Shown in pieces: positions 43,511 to 53,174 of a DNA stretch of 64,000 bases. This stretch comes from Chryseobacterium sp. Bi04 (GTDB lineage Bacteria; Bacteroidota; Bacteroidia; Flavobacteriales; Weeksellaceae): NCBI RefSeq assembly GCF_918698085.1, contig NZ_CAKKLP010000004.1, positions 248,001 through 312,000 of the forward strand. Reading direction: 5' to 3'. The first letter of the stretch is position 1, and each line of letters opens with the position of its first letter. A program made the position numbers and the translations under genes. The notes under the pieces were generated by a model. That model saw nothing but the letters and a program-made list of their open reading frames with translations. It ran no database searches and was not told the origin of the DNA.

Positions 43511-44488
43511 TCAATCTGGTCTGTTATCAAACAATTCATGGAGCTTCTGCTGAAGAACTTTTTTGTCCGGAAGCTGGGTCTTGTATTCAGAGACCATGGT
43601 AGGAGACAGACTTCTGCTAAGCGCATATTCTACCACCTCACTATCTTTGTCTTTACACAGCAGTACGCCAATGCTTGGGTTTTCATTCTGACGTTTGACA
43701 TCCCTGTCCAGTGCCTCCAGATAAAAGTTGAGCTGACCTAAATGTTCGGGTTTGAATTTATCTGCTTTAAGTTCAAATGCGACCAGGCATTGCAGACCTC
43801 TATGGAAGAATAAAAGATTAATATAAAAATCAGAATTACCTACCTGTACTTTATATTCTTCACTGATGAATAAAAAATCTCTACCTAATTCCAGGATGAA
43901 GTTTTTCATCTGCTGAATGAGTCCTTTTTGGAGATCACTTTCATTAAACGTTTCAGGTAAATTCAAAAAGTCAAAGACATAGCTGTCCTTAAAGGTATTG
44001 GCAATGTCTGCGTTGGTTTCTCTCAACACTGTTGAGAGTTTTGAATTTCCGATCATCGTCCTTTCAAACAGGCTGCTGGAAATCTGTCTCTCAAGCTCAC
44101 GAAAGCTGTAGTTCTCACGTTTAGTCAGCTTAATATAGAATTCGCGTTCCTCAATAGTTTTACATCTGGAAAAAATGGACAAATTATGAGACCAGCTAAT
44201 TTCTCTCAACAGTGTTGAGATTTTTGGAAATTGCTTATAGGACTCATAGAACTGCTTCATTCTCCAGAGATTTTTATCGGAAAAACCTTTGATCTGAGGA
44301 TCATGGGCTTGGATGTATTGAGACAGTTCTTTGACCACCGATTGTCCCCATTCGCTCAGTTCTACCTTCTTGCTGATATATTCCCCTATATTCCAGTATA
44401 AATCGATCAGTTCTTCATTGACTTTTCTTATCGCATTGTTTCGAGATCGGTTGATGAGTTCAATAATGTCAGTGAATCTTTTATCCAT
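43511..44488 (-). CDS. YhcG-like PDDEXK nuclease-family protein (DUF1016)
   Basis: This is a 325-residue protein. The N-terminal DUF1016 part reads LIDLYWNIGEYISKK and WGQSVVKELS. The C-terminal PDDEXK nuclease domain shows NSDFYINLLFF, then VAFELKADKFKPEH, giving the D...ExK core. The start at 44488 (MDKRFTD) is preferred to an upstream in-frame ATG. YhcG-type proteins are found in restriction and abortive-infection settings. It is reversed relative to the tra genes and sits between traD and traE, so it is cargo inserted in the transfer cluster. Confidence 0.85.
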   Translation of the reverse strand: MDKRFTDIIELINRSRNNAIRKVNEELIDLYWNIGEYISKKVELSEWGQSVVKELSQYIQAHDPQIKGFSDKNLWRMKQFYESYKQFPKISTLLREISWSHNLSIFSRCKTIEEREFYIKLTKRENYSFRELERQISSSLFERTMIGNSKLSTVLRETNADIANTFKDSYVFDFLNLPETFNESDLQKGLIQQMKNFILELGRDFLFISEEYKVQVGNSDFYINLLFFHRGLQCLVAFELKADKFKPEHLGQLNFYLEALDRDVKRQNENPSIGVLLCKDKDSEVVEYALSRSLSPTMVSEYKTQLPDKKVLQQKLHELFDNRPD

Positions 44489-44672
44489 GATTTCTTTTTT
44501 GAAATTCCCTACAAATTTACAATTAATTGTAATCAAATGCCGAGAAGGATACTGTTAGTTAACGGCCAAAAGGTTCCTCCTGCTGCCATCCCTCTCAAAT
44601 AGTTCCGGGTCCATTACATCTTTGTCTTCAAGCCCGTAAAGTGCGGGTTTCATCATTAAAAATCTATTCATT

Positions 44673-44978
44673 ATGAAAAAACAAAGAAAAAAATTGCTGT
44701 ATGCGGTTTTAGTATTGGCAACAATTAATTCAGTCTTCGGTCAAGGTAACGGTTCAGCTGGAATCAACGAGGCTACACAGATGGTCACCTCTTATTTTGA
44801 ACCCGCTACCCAGCTCATCTATGCGATTGGTGCGGTAGTAGGACTCATTGGAGGTGTTAAGGTTTACAACAAGTTCAGCAGCGGTGATCCAGACACCAGT
44901 AAGACTGCTGCGAGTTGGTTCGGAGCATGTATCTTTTTAATTGTTGCCGCAACTATTCTTCGCTCATTCTTCCTTTAA
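44673..44978 (+). CDS. traE: TraE (DUF4134), VirB2-like pilin
   Basis: This is a 101-residue small membrane protein with a cleavable signal (VLATINSVFGQ) and two hydrophobic segments (LIYAIGAVVGLIGGVKV and ACIFLIVAATILRSFF), the DUF4134 layout. It probably forms the pilus-like subunit. It is the first gene of the second tra transcript. A weak hairpin (AAGCCCG / CGGGTTT, about 44630-44650) lies upstream. Confidence 0.85.
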   Translation: MKKQRKKLLYAVLVLATINSVFGQGNGSAGINEATQMVTSYFEPATQLIYAIGAVVGLIGGVKVYNKFSSGDPDTSKTAASWFGACIFLIVAATILRSFFL

Positions 44979-44980
44979 AA

Positions 44981-45321
44981 TGATGATTATGAATAGCTAT
45001 CACATTAATAAGGGAATAGGCAGGACGGTAGAATTTAAGGGTCTTAAAGCACAATACCTTTTTATTTTTTCAGGCGGACTATTAGGGATACTTGTATCCG
45101 TAATGATCATGTATATGGCTGGCGTTAATATGTATCTGTGCTTAATTCTTGGAGGAGCCAGCAGTGGACTTTTGATCTGGCAGACCTTCGCACTGAATAG
45201 AAAATACGGTGAGTACGGTCTGATGAAAGCAGGCGCCCGCAAGAAACATCCCAAATATATCATCAGCCGTAAGAGTATTTACCGGTATCTGAAAACTAAC
45301 CGTAAAAGAGCATACGTATGA
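44981..45321 (+). CDS. traF: TraF (DUF4133), VirB3-like
   Basis: This is a 113-residue protein with two membrane segments (YLFIFSGGLLGILVSVMIMY, YLCLILGGASSGLLIWQ), a basic C-terminus and the NKGIGRTVEFKGL start of DUF4133. ATG codons at 44981, 44984 and 44990 are all possible; the first is 2 bases after traE. Its end overlaps traG by 4 bases. Confidence 0.85.
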
Positions 45322-47828
45322 GAAATTCTTCCAAAGCAGCAACGTTGGAGAGTAAATTTCCATTGCTTGCGATTGAAAATGATTGCATCATTTCAAAGGA
45401 CGCTGATGTTACGATTTGCTTTAAAGTAAAACTTCCAGAACTGTTTACCGTTGCTTCCGCTGAGTACGAAGCTATGCATTCCGCCTGGTTCAAGGCGATT
45501 AAAACACTGCCTGATTTTACGGTCGTCCATAAACAGGACTGGTTTATTAAAGAAAACTACAATCCTGATTTATCGAGAGAAGATCAGAGTTTTTTGTCAA
45601 AATCATTTGAAAGGCATTTCAATGAGAGACCCTTTTTAAATCATTACTGCTACCTGTTCATTACAAAAACCAGTAAGGAAAGAATGCGGATGCAGAGCAA
45701 CTTCTCATCTCTCTGCAAAGGCAGGCTGATTCCCAAAGAGATTAAGGATAAAGAGGTAATCAGTCGTTTTTTTGAAGCGGTCGACCAGCTGGAGCGGATC
45801 ATGAATGACAGTGGTTACATTCATTTGGAAAGGCTGACTGAAGATGAGATCTCAGGAACCCGCGAAAGATCAGGACTATTGGAACAGTATCTTACTTTAT
45901 CACGAGATACTCATCCATCATTACAGGATATTAAGCTCGGATCTGAAGAAATGCGGATTGGTAACAATCGCATCACTATGCACACCTTATCGGATACAGA
46001 AGATCTGCCCGGTACTGTTACATCTCACAGCCGTTATGAAAAGTTAAGTACAGACCGCAGTGACTGTCTTCTGTCATTTGCTTCTCCCGTAGGACTTCTG
46101 TTAAGCTGTAATCACATTTATAATCAGTATTTGTTCATTGACAACAGTGATGAGAACCTGAACAAGTTTGAAAAATCTGCTAGGAACATGCATTCGCTTG
46201 CACGGTACAGCAGAGCCAATCAGATCAATAAGGAGTGGATTGAAAAGTATCTGAACGAAGCTCATTCTTTCGGTCTGCAATCTATCCGCGCTCATTTCAA
46301 TGTCATGTCATGGTCCGATAATCCTGCTGAGCTAAAGCAGTTAAGAAATGATACAGGCAGTGCTTTAGCATTAATGGAATGTAAACCCCGTCATAATACA
46401 ACCGACACAGCAACATTATATTGGGCAGGCATTCCGGGGAATGCAGGCGATTTTCCAAGTGAAGAAAGCTTCTACACATTTATTGAACCTGCTCTATGTT
46501 TTTTCACTGAAGAAACCAACTATCAGGATTCGCCTTCACCATTTGGGATTAAGATGGCTGACCGCCTAATGGGAAAGCCTATTCACCTGGATATTTCAGA
46601 TCTGCCGATGAAGCAGGGGATTATCACCAATAGAAATAAGTTTATCCTTGGTCCTTCAGGCAGCGGTAAATCTTTCTTTACCAACCATATGGTACGACAG
46701 TATTATGAGCAGGGCGCTCATGTTCTTCTGGTGGATACCGGAAATTCCTACCAGGGATTATGTGAACTGATTAAAGGTAAAACCAAAGGAGAGGACGGGG
46801 TATATTTTACTTATACAGAAGACAATCCTATTGCCTTCAATCCATTCTATACCGATGACGGAATCTTTGACATCGAAAAAAGGGAGAGTATTAAAACATT
46901 GATTCTGACACTATGGAAAAGAGATGATGAACCACCGACCCGTTCAGAGGAGGTGGCCCTTTCCAATGCAGTCAGCGGATATATTGAAAAGATTAAATCC
47001 AATGATCAGCATCCTTCTTTCAACGGTTTCTACGAGTATGTAAAAGAGGATTATCAGAAAGTTCTGGAGCAGAAGAAAGTGAGAGAAAAGGACTTTGATA
47101 TTGCCAACTTTCTCAATGTGCTGGAACCTTACTACAGAGGAGGCGAATATGACTATCTGCTCAATTCAGAAAAGCAGCTTGACTTATTATCCAAACGTTT
47201 TATAGTTTTTGAAATCGATGCCATTAAAGATCATAAAATTCTGTTTCCCATTGTGACCATTATCATCATGGAAGTTTTCATCAATAAGATGCGAAGACTT
47301 AAAGGAATCAGAAAGCTGATCCTTATCGAAGAGGCCTGGAAAGCCATTGCAAAGGAGGGAATGGCAGAGTATATCAAATATCTTTTCAAAACAGTCAGAA
47401 AATTTTTCGGAGAAGCTATTGTGGTGACTCAGGAAGTTGATGACATCATACAATCACCGATTGTGAAGGAAAGTATCATCAACAATTCGGACTGTAAAAT
47501 CCTTCTCGATCAGCGTAAGTATATGAACAAGTTCGATGACATTCAGGCCATGCTGGGATTGACTGATAAGGAAAAAGCTCAGGTACTTTCTATCAATATG
47601 AACAATGATCCACGAAGATTGTATAAGGAAGTCTGGATTGGATTAGGAGGAACGCACTCTGCGGTCTATGCGACTGAAGTTTCTACCGAAGAATATCTGG
47701 CTTATACTACTGAAGAAACAGAAAAGATGGAAGTGATGAATCTTGCATCAGAACTTGATGGGAATGTCGAACATGCCATCAAGCGGATTTCTCTAAAGAG
47801 AATCAAATCGAATACGAAAGACAATTAA
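45318..47828 (+). CDS. traG: TraG conjugation ATPase (VirB4-like)
   Basis: This is an 836-residue VirB4/TraC-family ATPase that powers the mating channel. Walker A is LGPSGSGKSFFTNHM near 446, followed by VLLVDTGNSYQGL. Walker B is LILIEEAWKAI near 675, and an ARG/Q motif region reads VVTQEVDDI. The N-terminal half (1-430) is the family-specific domain. It begins within the traF stop (ATGA). The full length agrees with TraG of these elements. Confidence 0.95.
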   Translation: MRNSSKAATLESKFPLLAIENDCIISKDADVTICFKVKLPELFTVASAEYEAMHSAWFKAIKTLPDFTVVHKQDWFIKENYNPDLSREDQSFLSKSFERHFNERPFLNHYCYLFITKTSKERMRMQSNFSSLCKGRLIPKEIKDKEVISRFFEAVDQLERIMNDSGYIHLERLTEDEISGTRERSGLLEQYLTLSRDTHPSLQDIKLGSEEMRIGNNRITMHTLSDTEDLPGTVTSHSRYEKLSTDRSDCLLSFASPVGLLLSCNHIYNQYLFIDNSDENLNKFEKSARNMHSLARYSRANQINKEWIEKYLNEAHSFGLQSIRAHFNVMSWSDNPAELKQLRNDTGSALALMECKPRHNTTDTATLYWAGIPGNAGDFPSEESFYTFIEPALCFFTEETNYQDSPSPFGIKMADRLMGKPIHLDISDLPMKQGIITNRNKFILGPSGSGKSFFTNHMVRQYYEQGAHVLLVDTGNSYQGLCELIKGKTKGEDGVYFTYTEDNPIAFNPFYTDDGIFDIEKRESIKTLILTLWKRDDEPPTRSEEVALSNAVSGYIEKIKSNDQHPSFNGFYEYVKEDYQKVLEQKKVREKDFDIANFLNVLEPYYRGGEYDYLLNSEKQLDLLSKRFIVFEIDAIKDHKILFPIVTIIIMEVFINKMRRLKGIRKLILIEEAWKAIAKEGMAEYIKYLFKTVRKFFGEAIVVTQEVDDIIQSPIVKESIINNSDCKILLDQRKYMNKFDDIQAMLGLTDKEKAQVLSINMNNDPRRLYKEVWIGLGGTHSAVYATEVSTEEYLAYTTEETEKMEVMNLASELDGNVEHAIKRISLKRIKSNTKDN

Positions 47829-47849
47829 ATCATTTAAAATTTTACAACA

Positions 47850-48482
47850 ATGAAAAACTTAATCATCAAAACCATGATGGTAGCATTCTTCACTACCGTA
47901 ACATTTGCACAAGCGCAATTTGTCGTAACAGATCCTGCTAATCTGGCATCCGGAATTCTGAATTCAGCCAACGAAATTGTGCAGACTTCATCAACCGTTT
48001 CCAACGTCGTTAAGAACTTCAATGAGGTCAAAAAGGTGTATGAGCAGGGCAAAGAATATTACGATAAGCTTAAAGCGGTCAACAACCTTGTCAAAGATGC
48101 CAGAAAAGTTCAGCAGACTGTTCTTTTGGTGGGTGATGTTTCTGAAATGTATGTGAATAATTTCGGTAAAATGCTGAATGACCCCAACTTCAGTGCTCAG
48201 GAATTAGCTTCTATTGCCAATGGTTATTCTGCGCTTCTTACAGAAAGTACGGAGCTATTGAAAGAGCTGAAGGAGATTATTACTTCCAGCGGCTTATCAC
48301 TTAATGATAAAGAAAGGATGGATGTTGTTGACCGGGTGTATAAAGAGGTTAAAGCGTATCATAATCTGGTAAGATACTACACCAACAAGAATATTTCGGT
48401 CAGCTACCTGAGAGCTAAAAAACAAAACAATACCCAAAGGGTGTTAGATCTTTACGGAACCTCGAACCAAAAATACTGGTAA
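47850..48482 (+). CDS. traI: TraI (DUF4141), VirB5-like secreted protein
   Basis: This is a 210-residue exported protein with a signal peptide ending at about 23 (TTVTFAQAQ). The mature part is a helical coiled region (SGILNSANEIVQTSSTVSNV, KVYEQGKEYYDKL), the DUF4141 pattern, and ends SNQKYW. It is periplasmic, part of the mating apparatus. A traH gene is not present between traG and this gene. Confidence 0.85.
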   Translation: MKNLIIKTMMVAFFTTVTFAQAQFVVTDPANLASGILNSANEIVQTSSTVSNVVKNFNEVKKVYEQGKEYYDKLKAVNNLVKDARKVQQTVLLVGDVSEMYVNNFGKMLNDPNFSAQELASIANGYSALLTESTELLKELKEIITSSGLSLNDKERMDVVDRVYKEVKAYHNLVRYYTNKNISVSYLRAKKQNNTQRVLDLYGTSNQKYW

Positions 48483-48483
48483 A

Positions 48484-49476
48484 ATGGAACCTAACAACTT
48501 ACACGAAGTACTGCGTACCGTATATGAAGAAATGATGCCGATGTGCGCCGATATGGCGGCTGTCGCAAAAGGAGTTGCAGGTTTAGGCGCTTTGTTTTAT
48601 GTGGCATTAAAAGTCTGGCAGTCATTGAGCCGTGCGGAACCTATTGATTTGTTTCCCATGTTGAGACCATTTGCCATTGGCATCTGCATTATGTTTTTCT
48701 CGACATTGGTTTTAGGAAGTTTGAATGGGGTGATGAGTCCCATTGTTCAGGGCAGTCATGCCATGCTGGAAAATCAAGTAATGGATATGAATGACCTCCA
48801 GCAAAAGAAAGATCTTTTGGAGCGTGAAGCCATGCTTAGAAACCCAGAGATGGCCTATTTGATTTCCAATGAAGAATTTGACAAAAAGCTGGAAGAGCTG
48901 GGATGGTCACCTTCAGATTTGGTCACGATGTCCGGAATGTATATTGAACGGCAGATGTTTGCCATCAAGAAAGATATCAGAGATGGTTTTCGGGAGTTTC
49001 TTGAAATATTGTTTCAATCGGCAGCCTTAGTTATTGATACCATCAGAACCTTCTTTCTGATCGTACTATCAATCTTGGGACCCATTGCATTTGCGATTTC
49101 AGTATGGGATGGCTTTCAGACCACTTTAACCCAATGGTTGACCAGATATGTCAGTGTTTACCTATGGCTTCCTGTTGCGGATATATTCAGTGCGATTCTT
49201 GCCAAAATACAAACCTTGATTTTAGAACGGGATATCGAAATGCTGGCAGATCCTACCTTTATTCCTGATACTTCCAATACGGTGTACATCATCTATATGG
49301 TGATTGGGATCATAGGCTATTTTACGGTACCAACAGTGACAGGCTGGGTGATTCAGGCAGGAGGTGCCGGTAATTTTATGCGTAATGTAAACCAGACCGC
49401 TTCAAAGTCCGGCAATGTTGCGGGAGCCGCAGTAGGTTCGGCAACAGGAAATATTTCGGGAAGATTATTAAAATAA
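48484..49476 (+). CDS. traJ: TraJ, VirB6-like inner-membrane protein
   Basis: This is a 330-residue polytopic protein with about six hydrophobic segments (for example IGICIMFFSTLVLGSL, FFLIVLSILGPIAFAISV, IIYMVIGIIGYFTV) and a Gly/Ala-rich tail. It forms part of the inner-membrane channel. It begins 1 base after traI and its size and order match TraJ of CTnDOT-type elements. Confidence 0.9.
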   Translation: MEPNNLHEVLRTVYEEMMPMCADMAAVAKGVAGLGALFYVALKVWQSLSRAEPIDLFPMLRPFAIGICIMFFSTLVLGSLNGVMSPIVQGSHAMLENQVMDMNDLQQKKDLLEREAMLRNPEMAYLISNEEFDKKLEELGWSPSDLVTMSGMYIERQMFAIKKDIRDGFREFLEILFQSAALVIDTIRTFFLIVLSILGPIAFAISVWDGFQTTLTQWLTRYVSVYLWLPVADIFSAILAKIQTLILERDIEMLADPTFIPDTSNTVYIIYMVIGIIGYFTVPTVTGWVIQAGGAGNFMRNVNQTASKSGNVAGAAVGSATGNISGRLLK

Positions 49477-49488
49477 ATATACAGTTCT

Positions 49489-50112
49489 ATGGAATTTAAA
49501 ACTTTAAGAAATATTGAGAACAGCTTCAAGCAGATTCGTTTGTTTACGTTTGTTTTTGCGGTGTTATGTTTTGGTGTGGTAGGCGTGGTCGTATTCAAGT
49601 CCTACCAGTTTGCAGAAGAGCAGCGTCAAAAGATCTATGTGTTGGATAACGGTAAATCATTAATGGTAGCGCTATCGCAGGATATGTCGATTAACAGGCC
49701 TGTGGAAGCGAGAGAGCATGTAAGACGATTTCATGAATTGTTCTTCACAATCGCTCCTGATAAGAATGCTATTGAAAGCAATGTAAAAAGGGCTTTCAAT
49801 TTGGCTGATCAATCTGCATTTAACTACTATAAAGACCTTCAGGAAAAAGGTTACTATAACAGGATCATTTCAGGAAATATTCAGCAGAGGATTGAAGTGG
49901 ACAGCGTTGTTGCGAACTTCGAAAGTTATCCTTATGCCGTAAAAACGTACTCCAGGCAGTTCATTATCAGATCCAGCAATCTTACCATCAGAAATTTAAT
50001 CACCTCCTGTTCATTGGTTAATTCTGTACGGTCTGACAGCAATCCGCAGGGATTTACCATTGAAAAATTCAACGTGCTTGAAAATAGAGATGTAGAAACG
50101 GTTGAACGCTAA
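49489..50112 (+). CDS. traK: TraK, VirB8-like
   Basis: This is a 207-residue bitopic protein with one N-terminal transmembrane segment (LFTFVFAVLCFGVVGVVVF) and a periplasmic domain (HVRRFHELFFTIAPDKNAIE), typical of TraK. It lies in tra order after traJ, with a 12-base gap. Confidence 0.9.
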   Translation: MEFKTLRNIENSFKQIRLFTFVFAVLCFGVVGVVVFKSYQFAEEQRQKIYVLDNGKSLMVALSQDMSINRPVEAREHVRRFHELFFTIAPDKNAIESNVKRAFNLADQSAFNYYKDLQEKGYYNRIISGNIQQRIEVDSVVANFESYPYAVKTYSRQFIIRSSNLTIRNLITSCSLVNSVRSDSNPQGFTIEKFNVLENRDVETVER

Positions 50113-50122
50113 AAGGAAAGTA

Positions 50123-50392
50123 ATGAAAAAACTAAGAGATACAATCGAAAATTATGTTGTAAAGGTTGAAAGTCGTTGGAAAGTTCTTCCGGTAGAGCGT
50201 CAAAGGTTCCTGACCAAGGTTTTCTTCGGTAGTTATGTTGTGCTGACGATTATTGTCATTATCAATGTCTGCATTTCTACAGGCCAAAGAAGTAATACGA
50301 TGTCTATTGATCACATTGATGGAATTTCTAAGAAAACTTTCGAAAAAGATTCAGGACAGAATGATACAGTAAACTCACCAACAAAAGAATAG
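50123..50392 (+). CDS. traL: TraL-like protein (DUF3989)
   Basis: This is an 89-residue protein with one membrane segment (FGSYVVLTIIVIINVCIS) preceded by a basic amphipathic region and followed by a short periplasmic tail. Position between traK and traM and the DUF3989-like layout identify it. The ATG at 50123 is preferred; an upstream TTG overlaps traK. Confidence 0.75.
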   Translation: MKKLRDTIENYVVKVESRWKVLPVERQRFLTKVFFGSYVVLTIIVIINVCISTGQRSNTMSIDHIDGISKKTFEKDSGQNDTVNSPTKE

Positions 50393-50395
50393 AGA

Positions 50396-51688
50396 ATGAA
50401 AGATTCAGAGAAAATTAAAATCACAGAAAATGATCTTCCTCAAAATGAGTTGAACGATCATCCGAAAGTCCAATGGGAGAGACTGAAAAAGCCTATCATC
50501 TATCTTTTGATGGCTGCCGTATGTGCAATTTGCTTATATCTTATTTTTAAACCAAAATCTAATAATACCATTGCTGAAGAGGCAGGATTTAATGCGGACA
50601 TTCCGCAAGCAAAAGATAGACATCTGCAGTCGGACAAACAAAAGGCTTACGAACAGCAGCTTTTGGAAAAAAAAAATGAAGAGAAAAGAAATGCGTTAAC
50701 GGACTTATCAGACTATTGGAATGACCAGAACACTCTACATTCTACTAGTAATCCTTCCGCTTCAATTTCTAATACGAGTACTCTTCAGCAATCCGATCAG
50801 AATGCCGTGAACAGTTACCGCAATGCACAGCAGACTTTGGGTTCATTCTATAGCAAGGACGATTCTGAAGTCAATAACCTGAGGAAAGAAATTTCAAGAC
50901 TAAAGAATGAAGCGATGCAAAACAATTCTGTTCCCGTAGGCCTTGGTATGAATGACCAGTTAGAACTGATGGAAAAATCATATCAGATGGCTGCTAAATA
51001 TCTTCCAACAGCTCCAAAGCAGAAAGAGTCTGAATCAAAAGAAGATGTTGAAAAGCCTGTTGAGAAGAACATTACACTGACATCGGTAAAACCGGGGCAT
51101 TCCAGTGTTGTTTCCTCGCTATACAGAGAGCCGTCTGACAGTGCTTTTATTACAGGTTTGAATAAGAACAGGTTTTATAACGCTCAAAATGAAAAAACGA
51201 TTTTAGGCCAATCTAAAAATGCAATTAGAGGTATGGTCTATGAGACTAAGAGATTGGTTAATGAAAGTACATTATCTATAAGGCTTTCAGAAGCGATGCA
51301 GCTCGGAAGTATTGAAATTCCTCCAGGCACTATGCTGGTTGCAGCAGTTAAATTTCAGGCTGGAAGACTTCAGTTAAAAATCTCTTCCATCCAATCTCAA
51401 GGTAATGTCTATCCTGTGGAAATCAATATTCATGATAATGATGGACAATTGGGATTATACGTTCCGTATTCACCGGAGCGGAATGCAATAGGTGATATTG
51501 TTGCCAACATGAGCCAGACTTCAGGCACCAATATTATGATGACCCAATCGGCAGGACAACAGGTTGCAGCTGATCTGAGCAGGGGAGTAGTGCAAGGATT
51601 GTCGGGTTATTTTCAAAAAAGAGTGAGACAATTAAAAATCACTGTAAAAGCTGGCCATCAGGTTTTACTCATGCCCAAAAATAACTAA
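50396..51688 (+). CDS. traM: TraM, VirB10-like
   Basis: This is a 430-residue protein with a cytoplasmic N-terminus, one transmembrane segment near 33-50 (PIIYLLMAAVCAICLYLIF), a coiled-coil and Ser/Asn-rich linker (60-220), and a C-terminal beta-rich domain (about 260-430, LGSIEIPPGTMLVAAVKFQA). It spans the envelope and joins inner and outer channel parts. It starts 3 bases after traL. Confidence 0.9.
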   Translation: MKDSEKIKITENDLPQNELNDHPKVQWERLKKPIIYLLMAAVCAICLYLIFKPKSNNTIAEEAGFNADIPQAKDRHLQSDKQKAYEQQLLEKKNEEKRNALTDLSDYWNDQNTLHSTSNPSASISNTSTLQQSDQNAVNSYRNAQQTLGSFYSKDDSEVNNLRKEISRLKNEAMQNNSVPVGLGMNDQLELMEKSYQMAAKYLPTAPKQKESESKEDVEKPVEKNITLTSVKPGHSSVVSSLYREPSDSAFITGLNKNRFYNAQNEKTILGQSKNAIRGMVYETKRLVNESTLSIRLSEAMQLGSIEIPPGTMLVAAVKFQAGRLQLKISSIQSQGNVYPVEINIHDNDGQLGLYVPYSPERNAIGDIVANMSQTSGTNIMMTQSAGQQVAADLSRGVVQGLSGYFQKRVRQLKITVKAGHQVLLMPKNN

Positions 51689-51703
51689 TAAAAAAATTAA
51701 AGA

Positions 51704-52600
51704 ATGAATACGCAAAAGAGCCATTATATTCTCATAATACTATTGCTTCTATTGGCAAGCAAGGTATTGGGTCAGGATTCCGTGATGACTTATGTTTCAT
51801 TGGAACAGGCTAAGCTGGAACCTTTCAGGTTGCAGGTTACTTACAGTAAAACGACCCATCTGGTATTTCCTTCATCTATACGGTATGTTGATCTTGGAAG
51901 CGATCTGTTGGTTGCCAATAAGGCAGAGCCTATCGGCAATGTTCTCAGAGTCAAATCTGCAGTCAGAGATTTTGAAGAGGAAACCAATTTTTCGGTTATT
52001 ACTGAAGATGGAAAATTTTACAGTTTCGATGTTTTTTACAGTGCATCTCCTGATATCCTCAGTTACGATCTTGTAAAGATGGAGAGAAACACTGAAAATT
52101 CAACCGATGTACTTTTTGAAGATCTCAAAGGAAGCTCTTCATCTTTCACAGAATTGATTATGGAAAACCTGTATCGTAAGAGCAAAAAAGAAATAAAGCA
52201 TATTGCAGCAAAGAGCTTCGGTATTCAGTTTTCTGTTCGTGCATTACATGTCAATGACAATAAATTCTACTTTACCCTGCAAGTTGATAACAAAAGCAAT
52301 GTAGAGTATGATATTGAATTAATCAATTTTAAAATTGTAGATAAGAAGAATTTAAAGAGAACTGTTATTCAGGATAAGCTGTTACAACCAACCAGGATTT
52401 ATTCGCCGGTGATGACCTCAAAACATAATTCGAGTGTAACAGTTGTTTATTTACTGGAGCAGTTTACCCTGTTAAAGGATCAGGTGTTAGAAATTGAAGT
52501 TCTGGAAAGAAATGGAGGGCGGCATCAAAAAGTTCAACTTGAGAATAAGGAGCTGATCAATGCAAGACTGATCAATAGTTTAAATTTTAAAACCAATTGA
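51704..52600 (+). CDS. traN: TraN (DUF4138), VirB9-like
   Basis: This is a 298-residue exported protein with a signal peptide (LLLLLASKVLGQ) and a beta-rich domain with HLVFPSSIRYVDLGSDLLV, the DUF4138 start. It is the periplasmic/outer-membrane partner of TraM. It is followed by traO with a 1-base gap. Confidence 0.9.
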   Translation: MNTQKSHYILIILLLLLASKVLGQDSVMTYVSLEQAKLEPFRLQVTYSKTTHLVFPSSIRYVDLGSDLLVANKAEPIGNVLRVKSAVRDFEEETNFSVITEDGKFYSFDVFYSASPDILSYDLVKMERNTENSTDVLFEDLKGSSSSFTELIMENLYRKSKKEIKHIAAKSFGIQFSVRALHVNDNKFYFTLQVDNKSNVEYDIELINFKIVDKKNLKRTVIQDKLLQPTRIYSPVMTSKHNSSVTVVYLLEQFTLLKDQVLEIEVLERNGGRHQKVQLENKELINARLINSLNFKTN

Positions 52601-52601
52601 G

Positions 52602-53162
52602 ATGAACAAATTATTGATAGCAATACTTTTCATAAGTACAATGAATGTAAAATCATTTGCCCAGCAGATGATTCCCGGACAAACCGGTGTTGAAATTTCC
52701 TATTCAGTATTTCCAAAATCTCCTAAAAAGCAAAATTATATAGTAAGTATGGGGTTTGTTTCTTACGTAAAGAATGGGAATTACTTTTTTGGTCTGGCAG
52801 AATATAGCAGGAAAAATTATAAATACACCAACTATGCTATTCCGATAGATACATTTCTGCTGGGCGGTGGCTACAGCTTTTATGTATGGGGAGATTTCAT
52901 GAGAAATGTCAATCTTAATCTAGGAATTGGAGCACTGGTTGGTTATGAGCAGGTTAATGGAGGTAATGAATTAATTTACGATGGCTCAATGCTTAGCTCT
53001 GCAGATCAACTTATTTATGGTGTGGGTGGTAAGTTGTTGCTTGAAAGCTATCTGACGGAACATTGGGTATTTCTTGTGAACGGGCAGCTGCGCTTTTTAA
53101 AAAATAGTCAAATGGCACAGTTTCACCCTCTGTTGGGTTTTGGAATAAGATATAATTTTTAA
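52602..53162 (+). CDS. traO: TraO outer-membrane protein
   Basis: This is a 186-residue exported protein with a signal peptide (TMNVKSFAQQ) and beta-barrel-like strands ending in aromatic residues (GIRYNF at the C-terminus). It matches TraO of conjugative transposons, probably anchoring the channel in the outer membrane. No traP (primase) gene follows, unlike the usual order. Confidence 0.85.
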   Translation: MNKLLIAILFISTMNVKSFAQQMIPGQTGVEISYSVFPKSPKKQNYIVSMGFVSYVKNGNYFFGLAEYSRKNYKYTNYAIPIDTFLLGGGYSFYVWGDFMRNVNLNLGIGALVGYEQVNGGNELIYDGSMLSSADQLIYGVGGKLLLESYLTEHWVFLVNGQLRFLKNSQMAQFHPLLGFGIRYNF

Positions 53163-53174
53163 AAATAATATAAA

